Below are positions 8,916 through 21,313 of a stretch of DNA of 64,000 bases, in pieces. A program made the translations under genes and the position numbers. The notes under the pieces were generated by a model, which made no database searches, was not told where the DNA came from, and saw only the letters and a list, made by a program, of their open reading frames with translations. The stretch's first letter is position 1. Every line of letters starts with the position of its first letter. The DNA comes from Ziziphus jujuba (taxonomy: Eukaryota > Streptophyta > Magnoliopsida > Rosales > Rhamnaceae): assembly GCF_031755915.1 (NCBI RefSeq), contig NC_083387.1, positions 24,988,501 to 25,052,500 of the forward strand. Reading direction: 5' to 3'.

Positions 8916-10554
8916 CTTAGGGCTTTATTTCCCCACCTTCCGATCCTTGTGTTCATGGCATCTTGCAAACCCATTTCTCTTATTGTTATCTCTGCTCTTT
9001 CCTTCTTCTTCGATTTGGACATTGAATCTGGCAATTGGAGTTGCGCTGAGTAGTACACGGCTTCTCTAACAGTTAAAGTCGTCACTAAAGTATCATCTTG
9101 TGTTACATATGCCTAATAAGTTCATAAAGTTAAGTTAGCTCCGAATTATAATTTAATTAGTGCACGCTCATAAAAAAAATTTTAAAAAAATTGTTTTTAA
9201 TTGATATTCAATATAACATAAGGTTTGTAAATAATACATACCGATGTACCATAAGCCAAAGTTTCTTTACGTCCATTTGTTAGAACCTTCCCACTTTGCC
9301 TCATCTTTGTACTCAATCTTCCTTCAAATGTGAAATTATCATGCATTATAATCGACAAATTAAATTTTCTAGGGCAATATATATATATATATAGTTATGC
9401 TATGATAAGTGATGTTGTCCATATATGATTGGTTTGTTGCCTAATTATATATAATTCATAAAATATATTAGCCCAAAATTACACATAATTCGACCACATA
9501 CGTACAGCCATATTGTAGTAGGCATCAATCTCCTATCACAAGCAACTTATGGATTGTGTTTATTGTTGGGATGTTAAAAAAGAAACAGGCAAGATAAGTA
9601 CTTCCACCAAAGTTAATGGAATATATGTTCCGCACTATAATATAAACTATGTACCCCAACATAGAAAAATTGTACATTAATATTTTTGTGAAATAATTTT
9701 ACTAATTACATAATATATATTAATAATAAAATATCAATTAGGTTTAATCAGATCTATAATCACGGAATTGATCACTATTAAATCAACAAATAAAGAAAAA
9801 ATAATTAATATAAAAAATTTCACCATATAAAAAAAATAAAGAAATAGAAGGAATCCCACTAATCAAGATAGAGAAGACCGATATTTAATTGGTTAATTAG
9901 TTGACTTTTTACTTATGGAAAATTGTAGAATAATTGATTAATTTTTATTTCAGTTTTTTTTTGTACATCTTAAAGAAAAAAAAAAAAAACTTTAGATGGA
10001 TATTTTGGAAAAGAATAAAATAAAAAGTATTAAGTCAATTTTTTTTATTATATACTGTAAATGTTGATACATATTATTTATTTATTACAAGTTTAATTAA
10101 TTATTAGTTTATATATTTAATGGATCCTAAAGAATTTTTTTAACGAATTTATTCATTTAATATACCAATTCGAGTTAGGATCGGATAATTTTATTTATTT
10201 AGCATGATTATTCATTTATTAAAGTTTTATCATATATGAATATACACTTACCTCCTAAAGCATCAAGAAGAGTGGATTTGCCACAGCCAGAAGGACCCAT
10301 GATAGCCAAGAGATCCCCAGGACTTGCAAAACCTGTAGACCATGGTGGATTGGTTTGGTGCCTTTCTTTTCATGTGCAACTGTCACCCAAAGTTCCTTCC
10401 ATGTCAAGTAAGCTTCATTTTTCACCACACAAGTGGACATCTCCATGTCTACTTCTAATTCTTTAGTTTCCTGCGGATTGGGGTTCTGAGTTGATGGATT
10501 GCAATGTTCAGGTTTAGCATTGCATTGGAAATCGGAAAAGATGATAGAGGCCAT
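8916..10554 (-). pseudogene. ABCG: ABCG half-transporter pseudogene, exons 1-3 only (unit 1)
   Basis: Exon 1 is 10252-10554, exon 2 is 9242-9321 (80 nt, the same size as in the unit 2 gene), and exon 3 is 8916-9112, truncated. Exon 1 starts at ATG 10552-10554 and encodes [20 protein letters not shown]. Then one base is missing near 10335 (unit 2 has CTAACAGG, here CTACAGG), so the Walker A sequence [16 protein letters not shown] lies in the wrong frame. Exon 3 keeps VREAVYYSAQLQLPDSM and MGLQDAMNTRIG but stops at GNKALS, just before the LSGGQ signature, where the copia LTR begins. All later ABC motifs and the membrane domain are lost. Intact relatives export lipids such as cutin or suberin precursors. 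Confidence 0.88.
9322..10251 (-). other. Intron 1 of the unit 1 ABCG pseudogene
   Basis: AT-rich intron of about 930 bases with a GTAAGT donor beside exon 1 and an (AT)n tract near 9379-9394. No gene or clear mobile element was seen in it. Confidence 0.6.
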
Positions 10555-13026
10555 GCTGAATTATATGGGACACTTTAGCTTAACTGGGAAAAGGGAAGTC
10601 TTTGCTGGTTGATTTGAACTTGTAATAGTGAAGCACCCATATAAACACCCATGTATATATATATATAAAAGCATAGATTAAAATAGTTTTTGAATTAATG
10701 ATTTTTAATTTACCAAAAAAAATTAATAATATTGTAGAGTACTTTATGGACTCAATATAAACATTCAATGAATTGAGCCCTGCAACTTACATAAAAGATG
10801 GACCACTGAAAAATATCTTTACATATAATTAGGAATATCATTACTTGTATAGTACGTTCTAATTAATGATATCTTTGAAATTTTTTAACTTATAGATAAG
10901 TATTTGTATAGGAATAACTATGTTTTAAATTATAACAAAAGAGATATAATGATACAGTAAATGGTATAAATAACACCTCGGTTATTGATTTCAAATTAAA
11001 AATGACTTACAAATCTTTGTCTTGTTATAATTTGGAAGATAGGTCTATATGGATCTCATAGATGTCTCATTAAAAACATAAAATAGGACAATAAAAGGAG
11101 CCAAGGAAGGGCTCTGATCGTTTATCCAAGTTAAATTACAAAACGCACTTTGCTCGACGTGTCTGACGGGTGAATGCGTATATTCATACGTCATTGACTG
11201 GAATTATACTCACTATTGACAGCAGGGAGTCATGTCATGGCGGTATTCCCATTTTCTATGTGTGATTCTCATTGCCGTCTAACTTGCTCAACGGAATTTA
11301 ATTTTTTATGGAATTAAAATTTTGTGGGTTCTATTTAAAATAAATTCATGATTTTGATCCTCAAGAAAACAGTTTTTTCCTTCCAATGATTTTGAATTCC
11401 AATTGTTTTTCCTCCTATAAATTTATATATATATATATATATATATATGCGTAAGCAAAAAAAATAAATAAATAAATATAAAGAACGAATTTGATTGAAG
11501 CCATTTTCAAAAGAACCTAAAAATGAAATATCAAACATAGAGAAGTGTGCCCGTAAGATCGTCTAGAAAATAAATTAGCCAAGGTGCGCGTAATTTGCCT
11601 ATAACATTGTGACCATTAAACCTATAATTAAACAAATAAAAGAAAAATGATTGAGATTGCCGGCTGAAATACTGACTTAAGGTCTATATAATAATTTTTG
11701 GGCCGGATTTTGATTAGGAGTGAAATTATAATATGAATTTTATTATTCATAATGTTCACGAAAACAGAATGTACTTTTCATCAAAAAAAAAAAAAAATAG
11801 AAGGAGAAAATATACGTATATATTTTTATTTAAGATAAATTTGTATTCTTATATACTAAAATTTCATTAAATCTTTTGGTTATATATTTTAAAATAAATT
11901 TAATTGTTGCTCTTGTTGAAGCCGAAAAGCTAAGGGGTTTGCATTGAAAGCCGAAGTCCGGTGCCTATGGAAATAGGCTGCCCAACCCAGCTCAATAAAT
12001 CTGGGAATGGTTTAACTCAACGCACACAATAATCAAGCCCAACTGAAACTTACTCAACTAGGGATATTTTTAAAACCACAAATATGGTGTAAGTTCAAGT
12101 CTATCATGTAACAATTTTAGCTTCTTTCTTTCAAATAATAATAATAAGTAACAATATTAGCATTCTATATATTGTCAAATATTTACTATTCAAATATGTA
12201 TCAGAAATTTATTACATATTATAGCTAATATAACTTTTGCCGTTCTCATAAAAGTATATTTTGTGGGTTGAGATCCTTATTTAATATTTACTATCCTCTT
12301 CACTTTGACAATGTCAATTTGACGAGAAAACACTCAATGTAGGATAATGTTAGAGTAAAAAAAGTCTCCATGTCTCTTTTTGGTTTTTCTTTTACTTATG
12401 TCTTCTTCCTTCCTAATCCCCTTTTTTACCCGTTTCATAGGTGTTTTCATGTGGACTTACACCTATTAAACCTTATTTTTCCTTTCATATGCACAAGACA
12501 CGGCGTTGCATTTTTGGGGGGTCCATAATGTGTTTTTTTTAATAATGCGAAACTAGGCTTTTGAGGTAAAATAAAATGAAGGATAAAAATACAACTTTTA
12601 AGGATTGATCTACCAATTGATTGACCACAAATATTATATTCTTGCCCTAATATTGGTACTAAAAAAGATGGTTGCGTGCAGTATACTAGTCTGTTAATTT
12701 AGGCCTGTTTTATGCCACCAATCTTAAACAACAAGGTATACCACTAGAAAGTGGGGACATATTCCCAAATTTTACGTTCAAAAAATTAACCAAAAGCAAA
12801 GATATGAACTCAAATTACATTATGCGAAGTTAAGAAACATATCATTAAGAAAAAAAAAAATAGTTTGATTTTATCCAACATTGATATAACATCACATCAT
12901 TTAAAAACATTAATTAATTAGCAAATGAACAAAATAAACTAAATGAAAAAAAAAATGAAAAAAAAGAAAAAGACAGAATATACACATCCAATAAGTTATT
13001 CGAGTGTTAAAAATAAGCTAGTCTCT
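10555..13026. other. Intergenic AT-rich DNA between unit 1 ABCG and PDX1-like pseudogene 1
   Basis: The right-hand side of the unit 1 ABCG start would hold its promoter. A long TATA-type tract (TATATATATATATAAAA, 10654-10670) lies about 100 bases upstream of the ATG. The remainder is AT-rich with a TA repeat at 11425-11448 and two more mixed-composition patches (about 11100-11290 and 11920-12060) that match nothing recognised. Confidence 0.5.
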
Positions 13027-13917
13027 TTATATGTCTCCTTTGCGATCATGGTGTCTAACAGCATCAATGATGTTCTTAACATGCTTGTCCCGGCCGAACC
13101 ATGGAAGATTCTTTGGATCAAGAAACACTCCATCAAACCCCACACTCATCATCTTAACTCCGTCTGCCGGACTACGAATGCTACCACCACCACCGCCGCC
13201 ACCACCAACAAATTGGGCCAAAGGAAGCTCCAACGGCGGCTCGGAGTATCCGAGCGCCATACCATTATGATCAATTGGGAGAGTTTTTATTTTGTCCGTT
13301 ACTATATCACTCGCGCAATATTCTTTTGAACCCGAAAGGCCTAAAAAATTCCAAAAAGCAATTATTCTTATCATTATGATTATTACTTTTGAACATCAAT
13401 ATTCCATCTTGAATCTTTATCAAAGTCGCTCCTTCACTCACCCTCTTCAATGCCTCTCCGAGGCTTTTACATTCGCAAACAGAATGTGTATCATAGTTTT
13501 GCTTGTTCAGGTAATTATTATTTTTACCATTATTACTCATCACCACCATCATCTTCCCCAATCAATTCTTGGCATTCGTAGATATAGTCGACGACATGGC
13601 TTCAAGTATCCGGGTTTCGTCGGAGTTTCTGGCCCTGCATTTCGGCATAACCGGAATCCTTACACAGCTTTCTCGATTATTCTGATGTTGTTGATGAGGG
13701 ATGCAGTGATCATGTAATTTTTAGAAGATGAAGAATAAGAGATAGGATCAATTACCAAAACAGCGCACGCTCCGGCTTGTTCGGCATGCTTGGCTTGCTT
13801 GCTATTTGTGACTTCGACCACGGTCCCTCCATTCAGGATTCTAGTGTTGTCGTTTTTGCTGACCATATCTTTAATGGGGGCCATAATAATGTTCTTGCTC
13901 TTGGTGGTGGCCGCCAT
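13027..13917 (-). pseudogene. PDX1: PDX1-like (vitamin B6 synthase subunit, PDX1.2-type) pseudogene 1
   Basis: PDX1 forms the (beta/alpha)8 ring that makes pyridoxal 5'-phosphate with the PDX2 glutaminase. Recognisable pieces in order are GGTVVEVTNSKQAKHAEQAG and ACAVLVIDP (13660-13917), CKSLGEALKRVSEGATLIKI (13307-13561), and LELPLAQFVGG, SPADGVKMMSVGFDGVFLDP and IIDAVRHHD (13027-13374). It is intronless like other plant PDX1 genes, but the three pieces are in different frames. A 2-bp insertion after the KAV word (about 13660) breaks it. The second catalytic lysine/GTGN phosphate-loop region is not recognisable, which suggests descent from the non-catalytic PDX1.2 branch. A Gly run (GGGGGGGG, about 13183-13209) is expanded. 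The C-terminal forty or so residues of normal PDX1 are missing. Confidence 0.82.
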
Positions 13918-16900
13918 CGTCCATGAGAGAGAATCATACTATTATTAAGAGCTTTTAGTTTAAGAATTATATAAATTTTCATGTAAATATAACCTAGTTT
14001 TGATTTGTGAGAATTGTATTATATAAAGAGAACAAGTCCTATAGAAGAGCGGTGACACAGTCTGGTCGATCTTTTTTCCAATTCGGATTAGGATTGTCAT
14101 TGAGGTAATATGGCCTAAATACAACACCTTGATTTTAGAAATTTTAATTTTTATAAACATTCCCTGCATGTATTTTAACATCCCAAAAAAAAAAAAAAAA
14201 AAAAAAGTTAATAGTTTCACCATTTCACTTATGAAATTATATTTTTACCCTTCAATGTATAATAACATAATTTTTTTTATAAAAATATTATTACTATAAA
14301 TAAATGAAGTATATAAAAAAATTAAAAAAACAAACCTTAACTAAATTGCATTTGATTTTAAGAGCAAATATTTTTGAAAATAATTTATACATATTTCAAA
14401 ATTTTTATCTTTTTCTTAAATACTTTCCCATTGTATTTTCAAGATTTTCTCATTTGTATTCTCATGATTTTCGACCCAAAAATAATAATTTTTAAATAAT
14501 TATTGACAAAAAATACTTATTTTATAGAAAATTATATTTAAAAATATTATTGAAGCCACTTTTAGTATTTATTGCACATATGATCCCTAAGTTATATAAA
14601 ACTTTCAGTTTAGTCTTTCATAATAATTATTGATACAAAAATATTAATTTTATTAAAAATTATATTTAAAAATATTATTAAGATTTTTTTTAGTGTTTAT
14701 TACACATGTGATCCTTAAATTATATAAAAATTTCACTTTAGTCTTTATAATATATATATGTATATATATTGTTATCATATTTAGTTTCAAATAATGTACG
14801 TCTACTTTATTTTATTAAATTAAAAACCATATAACTATTGGATCATATTAAAAATTTAGATTTAAAATTCAAAATATAATTAAATATACGTTTAATAACA
14901 TGCTAAAATTTTATCCATTTTGATATGATCTAAAAGTTGAAAAAAAAAATCTAAAATTGAAAAAAAAAATATCTTATATTAGTCCTTATATATATATATA
15001 TATATAACCGTTTATACAAAAGATTAGAAGTCTTAATTAGATGGATTTGCTCTATAGTCATTGATTATACAATCTCTTTAACATTGATTGTGTTGAGTGT
15101 TGACCTTGGAATCATGAACTCTTCAATATTAGAAATCCTGGTGTATAATTGTTTTATCGATTGGAAAAATAAGTGCAAACTAAATACGTACAAATCAGTG
15201 GGAAAATATGTTGATAACTCTAATTCTTTTTTATTTTTTTAAGAAAGATAATTCTAATTCTTAATAAAATATATTATTATTATTTATCATTTAAATCAAT
15301 TTTTTTCCTTTTCTAATATAAATATAAGTGGAAAATCAACTGAATAAACTTTACTTGAAATAATAATAATAATAATGCGAAAATCGATTACTATTATTAT
15401 TATTAGTATTAGTATTATTGAAAGTATAGTTCCGAACGATAAAATTGATTTTGCTATGGGCTGAAATCATGGATCTCCACCTTGTGGGTCTTAGGATCTG
15501 CTATTAGTATGGGTAAACTCCGGGTCATGGGTCAAGGGCTAAGTCCTGGCTCCAATATTGGTCACCTTAAGTCCAGTTTACAGCCTTGGGATCACATTTG
15601 ATTGTCCAAATGTTATCGTTTCTATCAATTGAATGAGCAAAAATCATATTCTAAGCTATAATAATATATTATTAAAGCAAATTTTATTTACATGTTCTAG
15701 GTTTCGCCAATAATATCATTTAGATCTCATACTTTTCAAAATTTATTATTAATATTCTTTGGCTTTTCACCTATCAAAACCTACCCAAATTGTTAGATTT
15801 CACCCAACAAGACTAATAGTCAAACTTTTTGACTAATGAAATGTCAACTTTGCCTTTTATTAATGTAACAGACTTATTTTTCCTTGTGTTAAAGGTTTTA
15901 AACTATCATTTACCTCCATCAAAGTTTAAGATAATTCTCATTATTTTCTTTAACTTTTCAACAGTAATATTTAATTCCAAATTATATGAATAAGATTAAA
16001 AAAATTGTCAAATTATTAATTTACAGCCTTTTAAAAAATTAAATGACTATTATTGAACCTAAGTTTTTTTTTTTAAAATTTAAATATAATTATACCAAAA
16101 CTGAAAATGTTTAAATGAAATTACTTTTATAAATTATTAGTGGATGAATCTGCCATGAGCCCGTGTAATGTCCACAACATTATGGACTTGTGTAGTACTT
16201 CGTCCATGGGCCCATTTTTAAAAACCCAAGTACGGCTAATTTTGCAAAGATGGAATGCTTATGCACCCTTTGACAAGATTTAATGTGTCGCACTCATGCT
16301 GTATCCATGGTCATGGGTCATGACATGGTCATTTTTAAACCTCTATCCTTCAAACACCTATCAATTGATTGAATAAAAATCATTTTCTAGGCTTAAAAAG
16401 TTTACATTAGCCTTTAAATTTTGCAAAAGAGCTCCTAAATTTAGATCCCCAAAGGTTGAATTCCTTGAATACCCCGAATGAAATATCTCGAAACATAAAT
16501 GGGCTTGCATGTACTAAGATAGGTAGGACTCAAAGCAAACCCCTAATCGTGACAGAAGTAATTTTCTTATCTGAAAACCATTTTATTTTGCATTTTCCCC
16601 CCATATACACATTTCTATTATGAGAAAAAGACTATAGTACTAGTCCCTCGCATTTCATTTGTCTCAGTTTAAACACTTTATAATAAACTACTAGTCAACT
16701 TTTATACATTTTACTTAAAATGGCATTTAAAATTATTTTTCATTGATCATATAGAAAAACAACATATTTCTTATTTTATACCCATATCCTTCTGGCTGTA
16801 AAAACTTTTTTTTTTTTTTCTTGACAACAATTATAAGTTTGTTATATAGTTATTAGAGATGACATAATAAAAACAAAAAAGGCTTAATTGATAAATAAAT

Positions 16901-17220
16901 AAAACTATATTTGTTGCTTGTTAATAGGTTGTTTGTATATATGTAATAAAATGTAATTAAGGGGATTATAGTGAAATTTTCCAATATAGAATATGCATTT
17001 GGTGCTTGACATTAAAGCCATAAAACAAAACAAAAGGCAGTAGCTTGTTAGAGTACATGCATACAAGCATCTGGTCATGACTAGCTACTTGCTGTCCAAA
17101 AACAACGAGAATTATTTAAACTGAAATTTGCTTATATATAATTCAATCCATCATACCCCTGCTTAATATTTAGTTTACTACACATAATGTATTTATAATA
17201 TATCTAGCATTAATTAATTA
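13918..17220. other. Intergenic DNA between PDX1-like pseudogene 1 and the ABCG 3' end
   Basis: The first 330 bases match 61838-62240 upstream of PDX1-like pseudogene 2, and 16640-17220 match about 62290-62733. The roughly 2.3 kb between (about 14350-16640) has no partner in unit 3. It contains a direct repeat of about 120 bases (near 14570-14660 and 14690-14750, sharing the word AATTATATTTAAAAATATTA) and two loosely similar blocks near 15480-15660 and 16140-16400. No protein-coding gene was recognised. Confidence 0.55.
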
Positions 17221-17886
17221 TTATCTCCATGCAATGGTGTAGCATTGGGAGTCTCCAAAAGGAGGCGTTACTGCCCTGAAAGCTGTCTTACAAGTCCTGA
17301 TTTTCTCCTTTATCTTGATGATAATCAAGAACAAAATCCGATATATAACCACCATTCCTAGCAAAACAGCCAAATCAACCCACTTGGAATGACCCATTTC
17401 TACTTGCCATTTATTAATCAAAATTTCTTCTCCATTTATAGTTGGTGGTCCTCCAATTTCGCCATTAAGGAACACTAAACCTTCATACTCATTTTTGAAC
17501 AATCCTTGGAAGGCAAACCTGTGGAAAGAAATGTAGTAAAGTGGGTATCTCCAAAAATAATTTGGGAGATCTTTTGGCAATCTGAAAAATCCACCGGCTA
17601 GCATCATAAATGCTTGAACTCCAGATCCTGTTATTATTCCCATTAGAAAATTTGGCACAAGACTTGCTATAATCATCATTAGGCTCTCAATCAGCATCAT
17701 GCAGGCAAATAGCACGCACAGAAAGTATAAGAAATGTTGATATTCTTTTTGAAGTCCAGGAAGATAATAAGATAGTGCTCCAGGTATCACTGAAATGATT
17801 ATCAAGTATGGCAACGCTGAAAATGTGTTGCCCATCACAAATGCCGCGACACCATAGTGCCCATTTAGCCTTTCTCTCTCAAATAC
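17221..17886 (-). pseudogene. ABCG: Last exon of the unit 2 ABCG gene (ABC2 membrane domain)
   Basis: The exon starts after a CAG acceptor with VFERERLNGHYG, the conserved boundary of the ABCG membrane domain. It holds hydrophobic segments around LIIISVIPGALSYYL, FLCVLFACMMLIESLMMIIA, LMGIITGSGVQAFMMLAGGF and VDLAVLLGMVVIYRILFLII, plus the loop NYFWRYPLYYISFHRFAFQG. It is open throughout. Compared with the unit 3 exon it lacks 17 bases near 17258, so the tail reads PPFGDSQCYTIAWR and then stops, instead of the longer tail ending HGDNN. Residues before that point are nearly identical to unit 3, which implies a recent duplication. Confidence 0.88.
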
Positions 17887-18277
17887 CTGAAAAAAAAATA
17901 ATAAAAAATAAATAAATAAAAGAATGAAAGGAATAATAATTAATCAAGTGATGATAAATATTCTAATCGATATATTTGTAAATGAATTAGAAAATGATGA
18001 TGGCTAACTGCTAGCTATAGAATTTATGGATATTTACACTTCCATTTGATTTTAAATAATTTTCACTCTTTTATTTTTCCTTTTTCTTTCTTCAAGTTTA
18101 AACAAATTTTACTATATTTGTCTCTCACGTTTATAGAGAAATGGTAATTAAAGTCTAACTAAATAGTAATTAAAGCCTGATTAAATAACATAAGGGTAAC
18201 CTACTTGTTTACCAATCTTTATAGTGACATGACAATATTGTTTTATTTGTTTGTAAGCCATGTTTGATTTCATTTTT

Positions 18278-21174
18278 TATAACAATCCGTACCAAAATAC
18301 ATATGTTTTAACAAGTTTGATGAAGTTTGACCAAGTAAACAATATGTGGATCCAACTTGATTTTTTCAATGGTCAATATTTTTTTATTTCACTAATGTAC
18401 CATAATGTACATCTCGTCAATATGAGTTCATAGACTAGTGGCAGACTAAATTCTGAGTTGCTGCTAAAAAGTTATGGTTCTGAAAAATTTTAAATATCAG
18501 TTTTATATCAGTATCCAAACTAGTCCCAGTTTTTTGTCTGTTAGTGACTCAAAGCTGTATTTAAGCCTTGGGAAGCATGCCAAATAGGAAACAAATCTCA
18601 AAATATCCAATTTGTCCCCCAAAGCTTGAGAAATTCCTCCCCAGACCCGTGGGTTCGAATTAGGTCATTTTGAACCGTTTATCGTCGAACCAGATTACCG
18701 CCGTTTTTGCCTATTCTGGCCAGCCACCATCTACATGCACCAGCCTAGGAGGAATCCCACACGGCAGCGAGCTCGGCCGTGAAATTTCATGGCAAACGGC
18801 TGCCGGAAGCACCCGAATTTGGTGGGTTGTGGGATTTTTGCATTTTCCGGCCATTCTAGGCCATCCCATACACCTATCCTACCATTTTTGGACTCTTTGA
18901 ACTTGTTTCCATGCTCTTTTTGCCCAGATTCTCCACTGTTTGAGAGATATGACAATGGGGAGTTTGGTAGAGTATTGCAATGGGTTTTCTGGCATCGGTG
19001 ACATTTTTGGTCCGAGGTGACACACCATTGTGTTTCTTGTCTCTTGGGATTTTCGTAGATATAAAGTTTTTGAATTTTGGACGTTGTTTGATAATTTTTC
19101 CAATTAAGGATTAATTAGTTAAATACCGAATAAATTGGGACTGTGTTTGGATAAAATTGGTCAAATTGGTTAAAATTAGAGTTGAAGTAATGAAATTGTA
19201 TATTATTAGGACCTATTAAGAGGTTCAATTTTGAAAGATTAGTCTTCATGTGAAAATCCCTAATTTTGGGTACCGGGTTCTCAAGGTAGACAATATAATT
19301 GGACCGTTCAGTGTCCAATTTATGTAATTTTATAGTGGTATAAATCATTTTAAGATATTTGGGTCATACAAGTGTCTTTGGTTTATTCATTGGAGCCTAA
19401 GAAATATTTGTTATATTACAGGCACACGAGTTGCGCTTCGAGGCGATCCTGCAGAGGAGCAGGAGTGAGTATCTGCAGTAATATGAGTGGTTATGTCATT
19501 GTTAAATATTTTGGGTATATATTATAGTATATATGTGCTTCGAATATTTTACGTACTTACCATTTGATTGAAATATCTGGTTTATGCATATATAAATTTG
19601 ATTTTACTTCAATGTATTATCATTTTATGTGATGTTTGACAATATTTTAAATGGTTTTCCATTTTAATGAGTTCATAAATGGGCTTGTGGTATTTAAATA
19701 TCTTGGTAATTGAATTGAGGTTTTAAATCATTTTGGAAAATAATTGATTTGGGAAAGCGGATTGAAAATCATATGATTTTAAGCATTTTCAAATATTTTA
19801 TAATTTTATGTGCTTAAAATTGGTTTATAGTGAATATATTTTACTGTGCTATTTTTCATTTTAGCATGAATTGATGTTTTGAAAATTTTGAAATATTTAA
19901 ATAAGTGGTGGAATTAAATATTAAATTATAATTTATGATACAGTATTGTTTGGAAAAGTATCTATGATCTTACAAGATTGTTTTAAGGATACTGTATTGG
20001 TTATTTTTAATTGATATATCATATAATATTAGTGTCTCGGATCAGTATTATATTACAGTGCCCACGGTTTACTATGGTGTCGTGAGGTTGGATTCATTCT
20101 GACGGTTTATTATTACTATGGACTCTGAGGTCGGGTTTATCCGACGGCTTATTATTGCCATGGTGCCGTGAGGTTAGCTTCATCCAATGGTTTATTATGC
20201 CATGGGCCGTGAGATTGGGCACGTCCCAACGGTTTATTATTTTCATGACACATTTCGTATATTGAGGATCGTGAGATGGGTGTATCCCACGGTTTATAGA
20301 TTGGTATATCGTATGGTACATTATATACATTTGAGTATATTGTTGGTTTTCAAATATTGTAGTTATTACTACACTTTCATATTTATTTCGTGAAAATATT
20401 GTTGGTTTTCAAATATTGTAGTTATTACTGCACTTTCATATTTATTTTGTGAAACTGTGTTTATAAGATTTTATGCTCAATATTTATATTTTCATTAAGG
20501 TATTTTGTAATATTATATTAATCGTTCATTTTATATCTTTGAGCATCGATTTTTTTTTAAGATTAAATTGGGGTACAAGTTTAGGTTTTACGAAATGATT
20601 TTTAAATGGAGAACTTTTCAAAATGAGGGGAACGAGAGGTCTTAAGAAAAAGTTGTACAGAAATAAATAAATAATTATTTTTGTTATTATACTATACCAC
20701 TCACTGAAATTTTTTTATCTCACGTTTTATCGTTTTAAATTCGTTTCCCTAGATTCAGGCAGTTAGTAGCAGTCTACCTCATACACCATTTGTTACTTCG
20801 TTCCTTCCATGACAGCAGCCCTATTTATCCTTTCTTTATTTTATATTTCTGGACTCATTTATTATTTGGTTGTATTTTTAAACTTTGTTAACCCTCTTAG
20901 AATGCTCTAATCTAAATATTGGACTCAGTAGAAACTGTATTACTTATGTGTATAGTTATGGCTTGTGATATAATAGGTCGATTGTGGACTTTTGTACTGT
21001 TGTGGTTTTATATATATATATATATATATTGGGATATTGTTGTGCATGCATGTCGTTTGTTGTCCACGTTTTAAGTATGGTTCCATTGGATATCCTTTAG
21101 GGATTGTCCAGGGGACTTCACTAGCCGGGACCACTCAGAAGATCTTGGGAGGGTTCACAGGGCGGGTCCTGTAA
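18278..21174 (+). repeat. 5' LTR of family C element (2897 bp)
   Basis: It aligns with 25943-28474 over most of its length and ends at the PBS. It contains a direct-repeat module TAGACTAGTGGCA near 18430 that is shared with family A LTRs, a GC-richer leader (18660-18960), a possible donor GGA|GTGAGT (19465) and acceptor TTTCCCTAG (20752), and a minisatellite at 20065-20300 that is absent from the 3' LTR. Confidence 0.88.
20065..20300 (+). repeat. Minisatellite in the 5' LTR of family C
   Basis: Imperfect units of about 38-43 bases begin with CGGTTTATTATT-like words at about 20065, 20103, 20145, 20188 and 20230, with a last longer unit to 20290. Each carries a GTGAGRTTGGG-like word. The 3' LTR lacks the whole block. 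Confidence 0.8.
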
Positions 21175-21313
21175 GCTTGGTATCAAAGCTTTAGGTTCTA
21201 AATTCTTCGGGGTTGTGCATTGCTGTACGACTCATCCTGTGTTTTGCCTTCTATACCTACCCTTTTATTGGTGTTAATTATATTTTGACCAATCTATCAT
21301 ATAGAACTTTTTC

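Noticed and set aside
13183..13209. CCACCACC triplet tract as an independent microsatellite
   Set aside because: It corresponds to the Gly run of the PDX1-like frame and is described with that pseudogene.
12943..13329. Plus-strand ORFs overlapping PDX1-like pseudogene 1
   Set aside because: These are antisense shadows. The minus-strand frames match PDX1 word for word in several blocks.
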